Source: Plectrocnemia conspersa
Lineage: Eukaryota > Arthropoda > Insecta > Trichoptera > Polycentropodidae
Direction of reading: 5' to 3'
DNA: 64,000 nucleotides
Assembly (NCBI GenBank): GCA_009617715.1
Contig: VTFK01000377.1
Coordinates: 1-64,000 of the forward strand
In this document: positions 12,801 to 24,398 of the stretch, in pieces
Numbering within the stretch: position 1 is the first letter of the stretch
Layout of the letters: the number at the start of each line of letters is the position of its first letter
Translations under genes and position numbers: made by a program
Notes under the pieces: generated by a model
Seen by the model: only the letters and a program-made list of their open reading frames with translations
Database searches by the model: none
Told to the model about the DNA's origin: nothing

Positions 12801-14089
12801 ATGCAGTCAAAGGTCAATTGTTAGGGTCAATTGATGCAATTGTAAAGGCACGAATTATTATAGATCATGCGGGCAGGTTAACGGTGTGACCACGGGTGTT
12901 ATAAGTCATAAGATCGAGTCTAGACCCTATAAACTCTAATGGGTCAAGTGGCTTTGTTAAATTATATCAATCTAAATTTGCCCTGTGATGCTTTCTTGAG
13001 CAAATTTTAAATGTTTTCGAAGCGTTGCTTGGTTCCTTGTCCGTTACTTTTTTTTGTTATCAAAACAACACATGTCTCAAAGTCTGCGCTTCGCAGACGT
13101 TAAAGTTTAATAAGCACATTTTTATGGCAATATCGTTGTCATCGCTGTGTCTGAAACGTGCCAGAAATGTTACCATAATGTTCCAACGTTCATGTACATA
13201 TAATACATTGTGAAGCTGTCGTGCTACATGGCGTTATCAACATGTAATCATTGAACTGGTGTTAATGAGCGAGTGCTCACTTTATCTCTGGGTTGCATGT
13301 CTTTGACCAATTTTGTCAATCATTCTATTTCACAGGGGTGTCAAATAGCAATTGGTATGTGCTTAATATATATATAATTGTAAAAGGTACATAAAAAAAA
13401 TGTCACTACAATTTAATAAAATATATGTTTATAAAGATATAAGTTATAGTGAGGCGAATCTAATTCATTCAATCTATATACCAGGGATGTTTACATTTCT
13501 GAGAATCTTTGACATGCATATTGTTGATTAGCAATGATTTAGTCATTGTTGATTATGTACATATATAGGTCATATACAATTATTTGCTAAATATATTTCT
13601 GCAGTCTTGATAATTTTGAAGCTATAAAGACGCAGAAAAACTACAGAGAAATGATTGTATTTATACAAAACATATAAAAAAATTTGATTGAGCGTTTTAA
13701 AAAACGATAGATACAGATAAAATTTGAAAAGCATTGCAGAGCAAGCATTTTCAATTTCTGAAAAGAGCGATGAACAAAAGTTCTTAAAAAAGTATCTATT
13801 ATAAAATAGAATACTCCTTGAAAAAGACGATCGTGGATAGATTAAAGACGATACGTTGAAAAATAAGGTATTGAACAAATTAAAAAAATAAAGTTTAATC
13901 CTTTGTATATTAAATTCGATGTGCATACGAATTTCCTTCCAAATTACTAACTGAAAAGATTGAAAAAATGTCTATTCTTTCTGAAGAATCACATTTCGAT
14001 ATGTGTATGTAAATAAGATATAACAAACATTACTATATTTGCGTTTATTTATTACAGCTATTGTTTTTTGCTGTTTTTTACGTTATAAC
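9849..14089. other. Intergenic or intronic DNA with no confident gene
   Basis: No coding gene is supported. The frame at 10382-10726 (minus) has no recognisable domain. At 12240-12500 composition becomes more balanced, and a good acceptor (CTTTTTGTTTTCAG) precedes 12355 on the plus strand; this is discussed as a possible exon. At about 12870-12935 a tRNA-like A box/B box pair (GGTTAACGGTG and GATCGAGTCTA) suggests another SINE scrap. The open frame at 13570-13926 (minus) is AT-driven. Confidence 0.45.
11655..11875 (+). repeat. Dispersed repeat, copy A (paired with 42322-42512)
   Basis: AGCTACTAGCTATCCAG and the following CTGAATCCAAGTG, and further on a TCAGAATCTTGTTGATTCAT block ending in ATCAATTT, are matched in the same order and orientation inside the sixth intron of the Patsas-like gene. 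The two segments have diverged considerably. Family unknown; no coding sequence or termini recognised. Confidence 0.55.
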
Positions 14090-14824
14090 CAGGGCTCTAG
14101 AGTCGGAGTTGTAAAAAATCGTCCGACTCAGATACCTTTTTATAATTTTCTTTAACACGTCAAGTGCGTTAAACACGACTCCAGTGTCCATAATTTTATG
14201 ATGCACTAAAAAAAGGAAATCAAATTGACCGTGCTTCAAAATTGAATGTCAAAAAAACAATAATATATCCATAAATAGTTCAAGATTCAGCTTTGACTGT
14301 CACTGCGTGCGTTACTACAAACGCAAGTTTCAGTAGAGCGTTTATTTTCCGCGCTTAAAATAATTAAATCTGATTTAAGAACTTTCATAAACACTGACTT
14401 ATTAGAAGCAATTTTTTAAAATAGTCTCAATAACGGATGGAAAAGATTAAATTTAGATTTAGTATTATTAAAGATTTAGGATCAGATTTAGTCCACCTGG
14501 TAAAATAAAACTAATAAAGCAAGCCTTTTCCCTTACGAGTATAATTATTAAATTTGTTATTTTTAAGTATATTAATGTATCGTTCTATTTATTTATTTTT
14601 ATTTATTATAAATATTTTATTTTACTATACGTATAATATATTTTTTAATTATTTTTTTAGAACTTTCATTTTTACATACTATATATAATTGTAATCATTG
14701 TAGACGTAGCCTTATTTTGCATAATGATTTTTATTAATTAAAATTATAAAAATCGGAGTTGGAGTCGGACCATAAGATAAAGTCGAAGTCAGAGTCGGTA
14801 AAATTTTAAACGACTCCACAGGCC
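14090..14824. mobile_element. hAT-type non-autonomous element with AGTCGG-rich ends
   Basis: The left terminus reads CAGGGCTCTAGAGTCGGAGT. The right terminus, reverse-complemented, reads GGCCTGTGGAGTCG and is preceded internally by several GAGTCGGA/AGTCGAAG words. This terminus type (CAGGGCTNTGGAGTCGGAG) is a known insect and metazoan hAT family signature, recognised from memory. The interior shows no usable transposase. A related element lies at 21646-22912. An 8 bp target duplication is not clear. Confidence 0.6.
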
Positions 14825-17752
14825 ATATATTAACACAAAATATTTTTCAAGCATATTAAAAACAATGAATATGTCTTCAATGAATAAAAATAATATAATA
14901 TACAACATTAAATAGTTTGCCAAGCAGTTGAGAGTTTCTGTAAATCGTATTAGGAAGTGAATTGATAAGACGTCTAGCTAAATATTTACATTAATAGAAA
15001 ATTAAGTGGATTTTAAGAAAAATTTAAACCTGCATAGGTAAAAATACTGTTTGATTGAAAACATTTACATAATTTAAAAATCACCAAAAGATAAACAAAA
15101 CTTGTTTAGAAAAATAATGATTAAATTACATAGAACATTATTTAATCTTTTAAGTCATTAAATTGTGATATCACTGATTCTAAAGTGAATAGAATTAGAA
15201 GTTTAAGTAGAAAATATATTTTCTATAATACTAATTTTGAACTACAAAACAAATACGTACATATATAATGACCTTTTCATTTGGGATAATTCAATCAAGA
15301 CATATTGAAACTAATTGTATCGTTTAATTTAATGTAGTTTAGTTAACATTATCGAATCTGTTTTAAATTAATTCGTATTCTGTTGCCCGCATGAAACTAA
15401 ACCTGAATTTTTAAATTTTATCGATTTATATGATAGTTGTTTTTTTATATAAAAACATATAAAGCTATAGACATGCATACATACATAATATATTCGCTCA
15501 CACTTAAAATTTAGTTTAGCATTAAACCTGAACGCTGAACTAAATTATTGATGGTGGGCTTATGACAAAACGTTGAAAATTTAGCTAATTCTATTATATG
15601 CAAGAAACAATATTAAATTTAAGGTTTTAGAAATAATTAATAACATCTTTGCCTGAGGAGCTCGAAATAGACAAGAGCAAAAAAACAGTGCCGATTCACA
15701 AAATTCTATAGATCTAAAATACAGTTAGTTATGTTTCGCGAATATTAAAAACACTGAATGTTTATTATATGTTATACTAATTTTATTACATGGCTTAGCT
15801 TTTGTGTTTTTATATATGTTATACTAATATTATTACATGGCTTTAACTTATTGATGAATTATTAAATAATGAATATGTTATAGTAATGAACCATAATGCA
15901 TAAAGCAAATCTAATAATAAATAAAAATTACTCATTCTTCAAATAATGTTCCTCAAACGACCCTGTTGATTTTTAAAGACCTCAAGCGTCTTCCCTTCAC
16001 ATTTTTAATCGGATTAATTAAACTGAATCAACACAATCACTTAACGCCCTACAGTCATACTCCCTTCCTTTTTCGTCAAATGTACTTCAACGTTCGTTCC
16101 CCTACTCTTCACATCGCGATTAAGCGCCACGTGGGCTTCCGAGTTCGCACCACATTTCGTTGTGAACTTGCACAAAATTTCCACTTTCGGTTTTCCACCA
16201 CGACATTGACCCCGGTCGAAGGCACCGTCTCCTTTCGATTTTAAACCTCCGACGAACTGGCCAGACGCCAGGAGCATCCACGCCCCGTTTTGGGGGTGGA
16301 AAATACCCTGCGGTTAAAAATTTAGACCCACGCAAAAAAATAAATAACTCACTCCTGATCCAATTATGTGGCCCTAAAGCGACGTACTATATAATACAAA
16401 ATGGAAGCCGTTGACAAATTGAGTTCACCCACGTCCCGGTTCGTAAATTAGTTCAATTTGGAGATCACCCACAACAAACGTTTCCTGCACTGCGTCTGTA
16501 ATAGCTTCTACACTTTTTATTGTATCGATGAAAAAATTGAATCGAATATATTAAAACAGCGTATGCAGGAAATCAATAGCAATAGTTCATAAAAATATAT
16601 TTAGCGATTTTGTTTAAATTTTTGTAGTACAAGTTTTTTGAGAACTAATTGTTGGATTTGGATCAAAATGTATATTTTAATGAAACGTGATTTTATGTTA
16701 AAAAAGGATTTATGTAACACATAACGGTTTTAGTGGAATTATTTTATTTCAAATGGCTCATTTTTTAATTCAACTTAATTTTTTTTTTTTTTTGAAGACT
16801 TGTAGAGAAGCTGCGTTTTGAAACCATGGGAGTGCTATTTTCGTATAAAATGTGAATTTACGACTAGAACACTGGGTGAAACCCATTGAAATTAAACGAT
16901 AAATTAAAATGAACTGAAAGTCCAATGCATGTATATATGTCACTCCAGCAAGTGTATGAGAGTACTATAAAGTACCAGAACTGCAGTCATGTAGAAGACT
17001 CGTTTCGATTAAGAAGTGACAATTCAACAGTTAGTCATTGTAAAGAAAAATCTCCGAGTAACGGTGAGTGAAATAGTCTCGCTTCTGAATATGAGTCATG
17101 GATTACTACGACACACCCTTCTTGATGTTCTACAAGTGTATGCATGAGTACCACACCATCTATCTTCAAAACTAAAAGAACGACGTATTGATTTTGTACT
17201 CTCCAGATTTCGTCTATTTAAACAGCTCAAAGAAACAATGATATAAAATTGGTTCAGGTGCAACGAAAAGGTGCAACATGCGGCACTCATGTAGTAATTA
17301 AAAACTTTTTAACACTTGTATGGAACGCCATATAGACTACGAAGAAAAAGTATGTTTTTTGTACCTTTTTCGTTGAATATATTTAGAGATTAAACATATT
17401 TAAGATTTTCATATAGCTCATTATAGTATTTAGTTTTCTTCTATGTGACAAAAGTTTTGTTCTTTCATATAGAAAATAAAAAAAAACTGAATGTTTATCT
17501 TCTTAGCATATGGAAGTATGTCATTGCTAAAGCAAGGTTGAATATGCCTTGTACAGTAATTGACGTGCAGTATTATAATATACAAGATTTTACATTAAAA
17601 AACGAAACAGCAGATTATAAATGAAGCAAATTTGTTTCAAGTGTCAAATGACGAGCATTAGAGTTCGTAAATCTCATATTTTAAGACCTTGTCAGTCATT
17701 ATCATCAAATCATCAAGTAAAGTACAACCATTGTACATATTAAGTTTAGTCT
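14825..17752. other. AT-rich spacer with one GC-rich island
   Basis: No gene is supported. The segment 16060-16320 is distinctly GC- and CpG-richer than its surroundings and is open in several frames on both strands (92 codons plus, 78 and 71 minus), but none of these shows a recognised domain. It could be a promoter-like island, a non-coding exon or an old insertion. The rest is AT-rich and featureless. Confidence 0.4.
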
Positions 17753-18725
17753 ATTTTTTTTTTTTTTTTTTTTTTTTTTATTTTATTAACATAATTCCGC
17801 ATGAGTATAAGATTACTCATTCTACGGTTACATTTAGTTTACAGTTTCATGTCTACATACACATATACATACATCCATACATATGTATATATACATATAA
17901 ATGTACAAACAATAAACATATATATACATTTTTTTTTTTTTTTTTTTTTTTAAAGTTCTATGAATTTTTTTAAAAAATAATTTTTAATTTCTTTAAAGTT
18001 ATTTTTGATTGATGCTGGTAAATCATTATATGTTTTGAAAGCTATATATTTTAGAGAATTTGTTCCAAACTTTACAGAAAATGGTTGAGGGATGTGTAGA
18101 TCATATGCAGATCTAATTTCATATTTGTGTAATTCTTTTCTAATATTAAATTTTGTATTTATAATTGATTCTCCCTCTAACATTTTTTTTGTTATAATTA
18201 TTAATTCATATTTTGGAAGGATAGTTATAGGTAAAATTTTTGTTTTTATATATATGTCTTTAGTGTGAGTGTCAAACGGTAAATTCAATAAATTTTTTAT
18301 GGCACTATTTTGAATCACCTGAAGTGATTTTATTTTAAACTTACTTGTAAACCCCCAAACGCAAGACATATATGTTAGATGACTATGAATGTGTGAAAAA
18401 TAAATGCTTAATCTAGTTTTATATGATAAAATATTTTGAAACCTGTATAAAATTTTTGACATTGGTAAAATTTTTTTTATTATATAATCAATATGATTAT
18501 AAAAATTTAAATTTTTATCTAACAGCAAACCTAAGAATCTTATATTATCACTTTTTTTAATTAGAGAGTTATTTACATTAAGAGAAATGTTAACATCATC
18601 ATTAAATATCATATAATTTGTTTTTTTTTCATTAATTGTTAATTTGTTTAGTCTCATCCATTCATTAATATGGATCAAATCATTCTGCATGTGTTTTTGC
18701 ATGTCTTTATATGTTTTAGAGTATT
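17753..18725 (-). mobile_element. 5'-truncated non-LTR retrotransposon (LINE) with reverse-transcriptase C-terminus
   Basis: The minus strand has an uninterrupted 250-codon frame (17950-18702) that matches the C-terminal half of a CR1/Jockey-like reverse transcriptase. It shows INEWMRLNKLTINEKKTNYM (the W-x-x-N-K-L-x-x-N-x-x-K-T block), FLGLLLDKNLNF, a SHIHSHLTYMSCVWG segment and a C-terminal LPASIKNNF tail. The catalytic YxDD part and the endonuclease are missing, so the copy is truncated near 18725. The stop TAA runs straight into an A tract. About 170 bp further on, AATAAAATAAAA begins a second A tract (17753-17779), which probably marks the true 3' end, with a TATG-rich 3' UTR between. 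The clear frame suggests a fairly recent insertion. Target-site duplications were not found. Confidence 0.85.
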
Positions 18726-18972
18726 TTTATTTAGTTAACCTCACTGTACTCTTAAAATTTGTGGACAACTGAAGACAAAATTACAGGATTAAAAAAGTAT
18801 ATAATTATACTAGTTGATTAAATTTAATAAGACTTGATATGAAAACTCACAGATTTTCACAATCATTATTAACTCCGATATACTTTTTTTACAATAATAT
18901 GCAATCACTGTTTGATTTTGACAAAAAGTAACCAAATTTTTTTGTAATATTGATTAGAATTAGATATCTCAC

Positions 18973-19051
18973 CTTTGGCGTAAACTGTGGCGAATAAGAC
19001 GGCGGCCAACCACACAACACTACACCCGCACATTTTCAACTTCACCCACAT
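18973..19051 (-). CDS. Start of an unidentified secreted or membrane protein gene (signal-peptide exon)
   Basis: On the minus strand an exon runs from 19161 (after the acceptor CTATTTTCAG) to 18973 (before the donor GTGAGATATC). Its first part is GC-rich 5' UTR. The ATG at 19051 opens 26 codons plus one base, so the intron is phase 1. The peptide begins MWVKLKMCGCSVVWLAAVLF and continues ATVYAKG, with a basic N-region, a hydrophobic core and a small-residue cleavage region, which is a convincing signal peptide. A second in-frame ATG lies at codon 7. Phase-1 introns after a signal-peptide exon are common in immunoglobulin-superfamily and other secreted or cell-surface genes, but nothing here identifies the family. 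No further exon could be assigned to the left, so the rest is distant or outside the window. The 5' UTR exon at 21381-21630 probably precedes it. Confidence 0.6.
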
Positions 19052-19161
19052 GCTGACGCACTTGAACGCACTGATCACAATCACTTTTATCACTGTTTTG
19101 CAGCGACTGCGAGCTGATGCGGCCGCGGGAGCGACCCCGGCAACTTTGGGGTTGAGAGCCG
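18973..19161 (-). other. Exon containing 5' UTR and signal-peptide coding start
   Basis: Full extent of the exon described above. The border signals are TATTTTCAG before 19161 and AAAG/GTGAGA at 18973. The stretch is markedly more GC- and CpG-rich than the flanking introns. Confidence 0.6.
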
Positions 19162-19300
19162 CTGAAAATAGACAAATAAAACAATTTAGAATACTAATTT
19201 AGACATACTGTAAATTGAGATCTTTTGCGTCAATACAACAATTTTGATTGTTGACAACTACAGGTCATAAACCTCGCGATCGTAAATTGCCACCGGATCC

Positions 19301-19322
19301 TTAACCCTTTGGCTGCCGAGCC
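19301..19322 (+). repeat. Orphan piggyBac-like terminus
   Basis: TTAACCCTTTGGCTGCCGAG resembles the inverted ends of the element at 9204-9848 (TTAACACTTTACATGCCGATG). No matching opposite end was found nearby, so this may be a broken element or a chance match. Confidence 0.35.
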
Positions 19323-19679
19323 ATTTTGGCATATTATCCAAATATCGATGTACATACAATATTATATTATATAATAAAAAATAAATAAATTTTTGATTGA
19401 GTTTCAGTCAGGCTTTCATTCCATTCTTTTAAATTCTTTGAAACTATCTGCAACCGCGTTTTTGTTTTAAAAGTTGGAGTTCAAATTATGCTACTTTATA
19501 TCATGGATCCACATAGATTATGCGTCAAAATATTGCTACTATATGTAATATTAACTGTCTATGCTTAAGCGAAAGTGGTTTAATTTGTATTCCGTTAATA
19601 TGACGTATCTTTTAAAAAAATAATGCAAATTACATAGCCTTAGAATTAGAACCATCTTGCTTTATCCATGGTAAAACCC

Positions 19680-20135
19680 ATAGAAGAAAAGTATATCTAT
19701 TAGTGAATAAGATAGACCTAAATATGTGTTTAGGTATTCTGTTCCTACATATAATATGTTTTTACGAATATTTTTTTGTGATCACAGCTTTCTAACTGAA
19801 AATTTCAACAATTTTTCTTAACTTTCATCCAAAACATATTCATTAATTAATGAAATGTATTAAAATATGTGTTAATGTATTATATATTTATACATATAAT
19901 TTTTACGAATTGATTTTTTTCGTGACGACACCGTTCTAACTAAAATTTAACAATTATTTTTCATACCATCCAAAACATAATATTCATTCATGAATAAGAT
20001 TGACTGAAATGTGTGTTTAATAATATTTTATTATGAAGAGCTTTCTAGCTGAAATTTTCTACAATTCTTCTATAGTACATCCAAGACAAAATATCCATTC
20101 ATGAATATAATTGACTGAAATATATGTTTTGGTTT
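19680..20135 (+). repeat. Degenerate long-period tandem array
   Basis: A unit of about 110-140 bp recurs three to four times. Each copy has a segment like AGCTTTCTAACTGAAAATTT followed by CATCCAAAACA, then CATTCATGAATAAGATTGAC and TGAAATGTGTGTTT. The CATCCAA word occurs at about 19827, 19967 and 20078, and a weaker related copy ends near 19731. The copies are diverged and non-coding. The array may be the interior of a decayed element whose left end is the TTAA terminus at 19301. Confidence 0.65.
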
Positions 20136-20145
20136 TCGGTTGCTA

Positions 20146-20481
20146 TATAAAATATTTGGTACTTTTCTGTTATCGCGGGTCATATTTATTCTTTTTTTTT
20201 TTTATTCTATGTTTATACATTTTATTTCTTTATATAGATTTGTTGCGGAGTTATTCGTGTAGTGCTGGCTGTTCTGACCATCGCTCACTCTCTGCCGCTC
20301 GTTCGCACTTAACCTGTTTAAATTTTAAAACTTTTTGCTACATCACTTTCTAAAATTTAGGCAGGTTATGTGTTCAGAACAATGATGTATATAAATAAAT
20401 AAAATGTATAAATAAATAAATAAATTTTTTTTTAGATTAAATGTTACCCCCGATAACAGGAAAGTAACCAATATTTTATTA
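20146..20481. mobile_element. MITE with about 35 bp terminal inverted repeats
   Basis: The left end reads TTTGGTACTTTTCTGTTATC followed by GCGGG. The right end in reverse complement reads TTGGTTACTTTCCTGTTATC followed by GGGGG, and the match continues outward into AATAAAATATT. The element is about 335 bp, AT-rich inside, and has no transposase. The superfamily is not identified. Confidence 0.65.
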
Positions 20482-20699
20482 TTAATTGTTTCATATTGAC
20501 GAATATACTTATTCTATGTATGTAATCTTCTTCGTCTAGTATAGAATTTGTTTAATAAATGTGTATTACAGACACACTATTTCCACACAATTTCCAAGAT
20601 TCTTGGAAAACTTGGAAAGCCCTGCTCTAGGATTGTCTTTTTAAGCAACCACAAACTCAGACTTTAGTGATAGCAGTGTAATATGTAAACGATTATGAA

Positions 20700-20880
20700 T
20701 ATATAAACAACATAAAATGCCCATGTGGTCGACTACGACCGGCAGACGTTTCGTCGAGGGGGTTGAACGCGAAAATGGGGTGGGCGCACTATATACGAAC
20801 AGTGCGCATGCGCGATTCGCACGTGCACTACCCCGTAGAGGAAAAAGAGCAATAGCCCCGCGATAATGACTGCACGGTGC
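20700..20880. promoter_or_regulatory. CpG-rich island, possible regulatory region
   Basis: This segment is much richer in G+C and CpG than its surroundings and includes GTGCGCATGCGCG, a near-palindromic NRF-1-like word (GCGCATGCGC). It lies within the putative first intron of the minus-strand gene that begins near 21.6 kb, so it may be an alternative promoter or an intronic enhancer. This is inference from composition only. Confidence 0.35.
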
Positions 20881-21380
20881 TCAATGACTCATAGAAACAA
20901 AAACAATAATTAACCATTCGTCGATATCAATTCACTATTTTATTCAATTATAATATACTATATAAACAAATGAATATTTATAATAATAATATAATAATTT
21001 TAATTATAACTGTAAATACACAATAAATCAGTATTGATATTATCTTGCTTTGTTTTATATTTTTAAAATATAATATGATTGTACCTATGCAAAAGCGCAC
21101 GTGGACTTTCGTTTTCGATCAATTTGCGTAGATTGTTTACAATGTTTACATTCGCGGCCACATTTGCGATACCGTCATGTAAACAACCGGCTCAATCGCG
21201 TAAACAAAATGTTATAAATTGCAGATTTGATTGTTTATATCGCGGGGGCGGAGAAGAAACAAACCCCCCCGTTTATCGATTTTGGCGAAGGATGACAGCC
21301 GGGCGTTTACCGCTCCTTGCTGGCATGTTCACAGGATGAGTCAATGTTTAGCGATGTTGAATGGTGAAGTAAATACTAAC

Positions 21381-21630
21381 CCGAGTGGTGATTCCTGGCG
21401 AGCGATGGAGAGACACAAAGATGAACACGAACGAACGCGCGACAGAAACAGACGCGCGAGCGACACGACCGAGCGAACGAACGCCCGGGCGACGAATGTG
21501 CGACACGCGGAGCGAGAGAGAAGGAGAGAGAGAGATGTCGGCAGATCTTCGTCCTCTACCAGGGCCGCAGCGACAGGAAGTTCGCGGCGCGTACTTTTTC
21601 GGCGAACTTCAAAATCTTGTTGCGCAAAAG
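21381..21630 (-). other. Putative 5' UTR exon and CpG-island promoter of the minus-strand secreted-protein gene
   Basis: Read on the minus strand this is a pyrimidine- and CpG-rich tract with CGTTCGTTCG-type runs and a CT-rich stretch, ending at a donor-like CACTCGG/GTTAGT at 21381. It has the composition of an insect 5' UTR first exon, and it lies 2.2 kb upstream of the signal-peptide exon on the same strand, which begins with a good acceptor. The upstream limit is not defined. The plus-strand frames of 86, 135 and 141 codons across the same island are most likely low-complexity Arg/Glu-rich shadows. Confidence 0.4.
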
Positions 21631-21645
21631 AACACTAAAAACCAA

Positions 21646-22912
21646 GGAGTCGAGTCGGAAGCATTTTTGCGTCGGCATTGTTTCACAACTTTATTTAAAA
21701 TGATAAATGTTTTCATCGGTGCAGTCAAAATTTGTTTTTTCAAAATTTACCGACTCCGACTCAGACGTTTCATTATGCTCCAACTGCGACTCCGAATTAA
21801 ACAACTTTAATGAAATCAACCTTCTTTTACAACGATTTTCAAGTTTGAAAAATGGTAGAATTTTTTTTAAATAATCATTAACATTTAATAACAGAAATTG
21901 ACGTTTAGAAAATTTGTCAAAAGATCCAGATATAACGTTTAAAACTAGAAACGATGCAACACATTTCATTTTTTGCTTAATTTTTTGGACGTTATGAAAA
22001 AATTGAATTGAATTTCACAGAAGCAGTAACTGATCTTTAATCTCTGGAATTAGAATTGTTCAAACTCCGCGATGATTTACGCGAAAATTATAAAAAATAA
22101 AATGTACAGATTGAAAGAATTAGACGACGTAGAAGGATGCTAGAAGTATTAAATCAGAGCTTCAGTAGAAAACTTAATCTTACGTGTTATGAAAAACGTA
22201 CTTGACCATTGTACCGATAAATATCAATACAATTTTCAAGACTAAAATACTTAAATAAAAAGTTTGAAATTCTGCTGGGCATCGAAACTCTTCTTTCTAA
22301 AATACATAAAAATAAACTACGTCAAAATTGCACAAATTTTGCGAATTTCGACACGAACGTCGATGGTGCAAAATACTAAAATAGTGCGTACTACTCGTAA
22401 TGAAGTATTACCGAAAACTTGTTTGGATCTTATTACTTTTATTGTGTCAAAGGCAAATGATTTATTTACAAATCTTCCCTTTTCACTGTAGATAATTTAA
22501 ACTGTTGCAGTATCGCTTGCAAGTTGTGAGCGATCGATTATAAAGTTAAAGCTAATTTTTACATATTTGCGAGCTTCAATTTGATAAAATCGTCTTAATA
22601 ATTTAACTCTTTTTAGCATTGAAAAATAAACATTAAAAAAATAAATTCCGATTATGTGATTACTCAGTCTGCATTATCCAAATTAGGGAAAATTAATTTT
22701 CTTGTTATCGTATAAAATTGATGGCAATAAAAATAATGATAATGATTTTCGAATAATAAAAAAAAGGATTTAAAAAATATTAAACTAAATTATTAAAAAA
22801 AACTACTGCAATACAATATTTTTTAACATCTCACGTTTAATATAACATTAATTTATTAAAGAAAAAAATGAGTCGAAGTCGGACGACTACTTACGACTTC
22901 GCGACTTAATTG
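21646..22912. mobile_element. hAT-type element, degenerate, AGTCGG family
   Basis: The left side has GAGTCGAGTCGGAAG and, near 21750-21800, CCGACTCCGACTCAGACG and CTGCGACTCCGAATT. The right side at 22869-22905 has GAGTCGAAGTCGGACGAC. These words match the ends of the element at 14090-14824. The interior contains only broken frames, such as 92 codons on the minus strand at 21691-21969, in which I could not recognise a conserved transposase block. Ends and polarity are approximate. Confidence 0.45.
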
Positions 22913-24398
22913 GAAGAAAAATCCTCACCTGCTTACTTTATTAATAAAAATATAATTTATGGTTTTATTGGTAAAATTCGTTGCTCGTCGATCTATTATG
23001 TTATATATGTACGTATATGCATACATATATCTAACCTTTATCGGTTAAATCAAAAGTCATTATCTTTGGTATAGTTATAATAATTTATTCTTTAATTAGT
23101 ATTATTTTTATATTTCTTATTACAACTCTGACCATTATGACAAGTTTCTCTTAATGCGTCATGATAACAATAATAAGTATTATTTACTTGATATTATCGA
23201 AGCTATAACTGTGGTTTTCACAAAAACGAAGATAAGCAAAATTTCGCAAAAATTTAGAACGAAGTAATCCATTAAAAATTAATATTTAAATATTCAGTCG
23301 AAAGAAAGAAATTCCGGTTTGTTGAATTTAACATTTTATAAAAGTAACACTATAAAAAAAAAAAAAATTCATACAACCAAAATTCTGTGAAAATTAAATT
23401 TATATTTAAACAACATTTTTACGAATATATTAGGTGTTAAGTGCTAGAATATTTTTGTATCTTATCACAAAGTTTTCATATCCTTGTAATACTATCTATT
23501 TCGTTAATATATATTTATGTATGAATACATATGTAAATTATTGATTTAAAACTTTTGCGCAAGAAATAAAATGTAAAAATTAGAAATGTTTGGAATTTAC
23601 TTATATTTTTCACATGTATTAATTGCTTATAAGATTGATTTTAATTGTAAAAACCATTTTTAACAGCAAAATAATATTTTTTTTATAAATGTTCTTATCT
23701 TCACGCAATCACGGGTATGCAAATATTGATGCGATTAATTCTAATTGAACTTAAGAGATGGTGCTTAACAATATTTTCAATAAAATAGTTTCATAATTTC
23801 GCCAAGAGATGTCTTAATGTTTACAAATATTAATTTATTTATAAAATGTATGGGAAAATATATATACCATAAATTAATCTCAAGAAAATTAACAAAAATA
23901 TCTACTTACTATAAAAATTCAAATATTTATTTTTACAAAGTGGAAGCTCATTTATATACATATGTGCTGCCTCATGCACCGTTCAAAGGCATATGTTAAT
24001 AATACATCAATAAAATACTAATACGAAGGGTCAATCTGTTAGATCAATCTCAATCATAATTGCCACCAGTCACCATCCACCGGCAAAACGATATCGATAT
24101 CTTTTCGATTCCTTGAAAAAATTTTCGAAGATAGAATTTGAACAAAACTTTTTAAATAACCTTTTCCTGCAGCAATTAATTCTCCTAAAAAAAAACGTTA
24201 TTTTTAACAAAATTTTCCTTGATGACCTTTTTTACGACATTTGACCTTTTTTTAGTTTTCGTGACATTTTGTCCTCCGTCAACTTTCTCGGAAAAAAATT
24301 TACCAGATGGATTTTAAATAAAAATTTCCGTGATGACTTTTTTATTTAGAACTTGGAGCGCTGAACATTTTCGGGTCATCCCTGTATAAACTTTCCGT
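22913..24398. other. AT-rich spacer
   Basis: No gene, RNA gene or clear element is visible. The 60-codon frame at 23817-23999 is AT-driven. A segment at 24080-24390 ending in GGGTCATCCCTGTA may be a further MITE, but I could not pair its ends. Confidence 0.4.

Noticed and set aside
13570..13926. 118-codon Phe-rich minus-strand frame
   Set aside because: Its Phe/Tyr/Leu bias follows from A-rich DNA on the other strand; no membrane-protein family recognised.
21231..21810. Overlapping Arg/Glu-rich plus-strand frames across the CpG island
   Set aside because: Low-complexity products of a GC-rich, CpG-rich 5' UTR-like tract; the better reading is a minus-strand non-coding exon.
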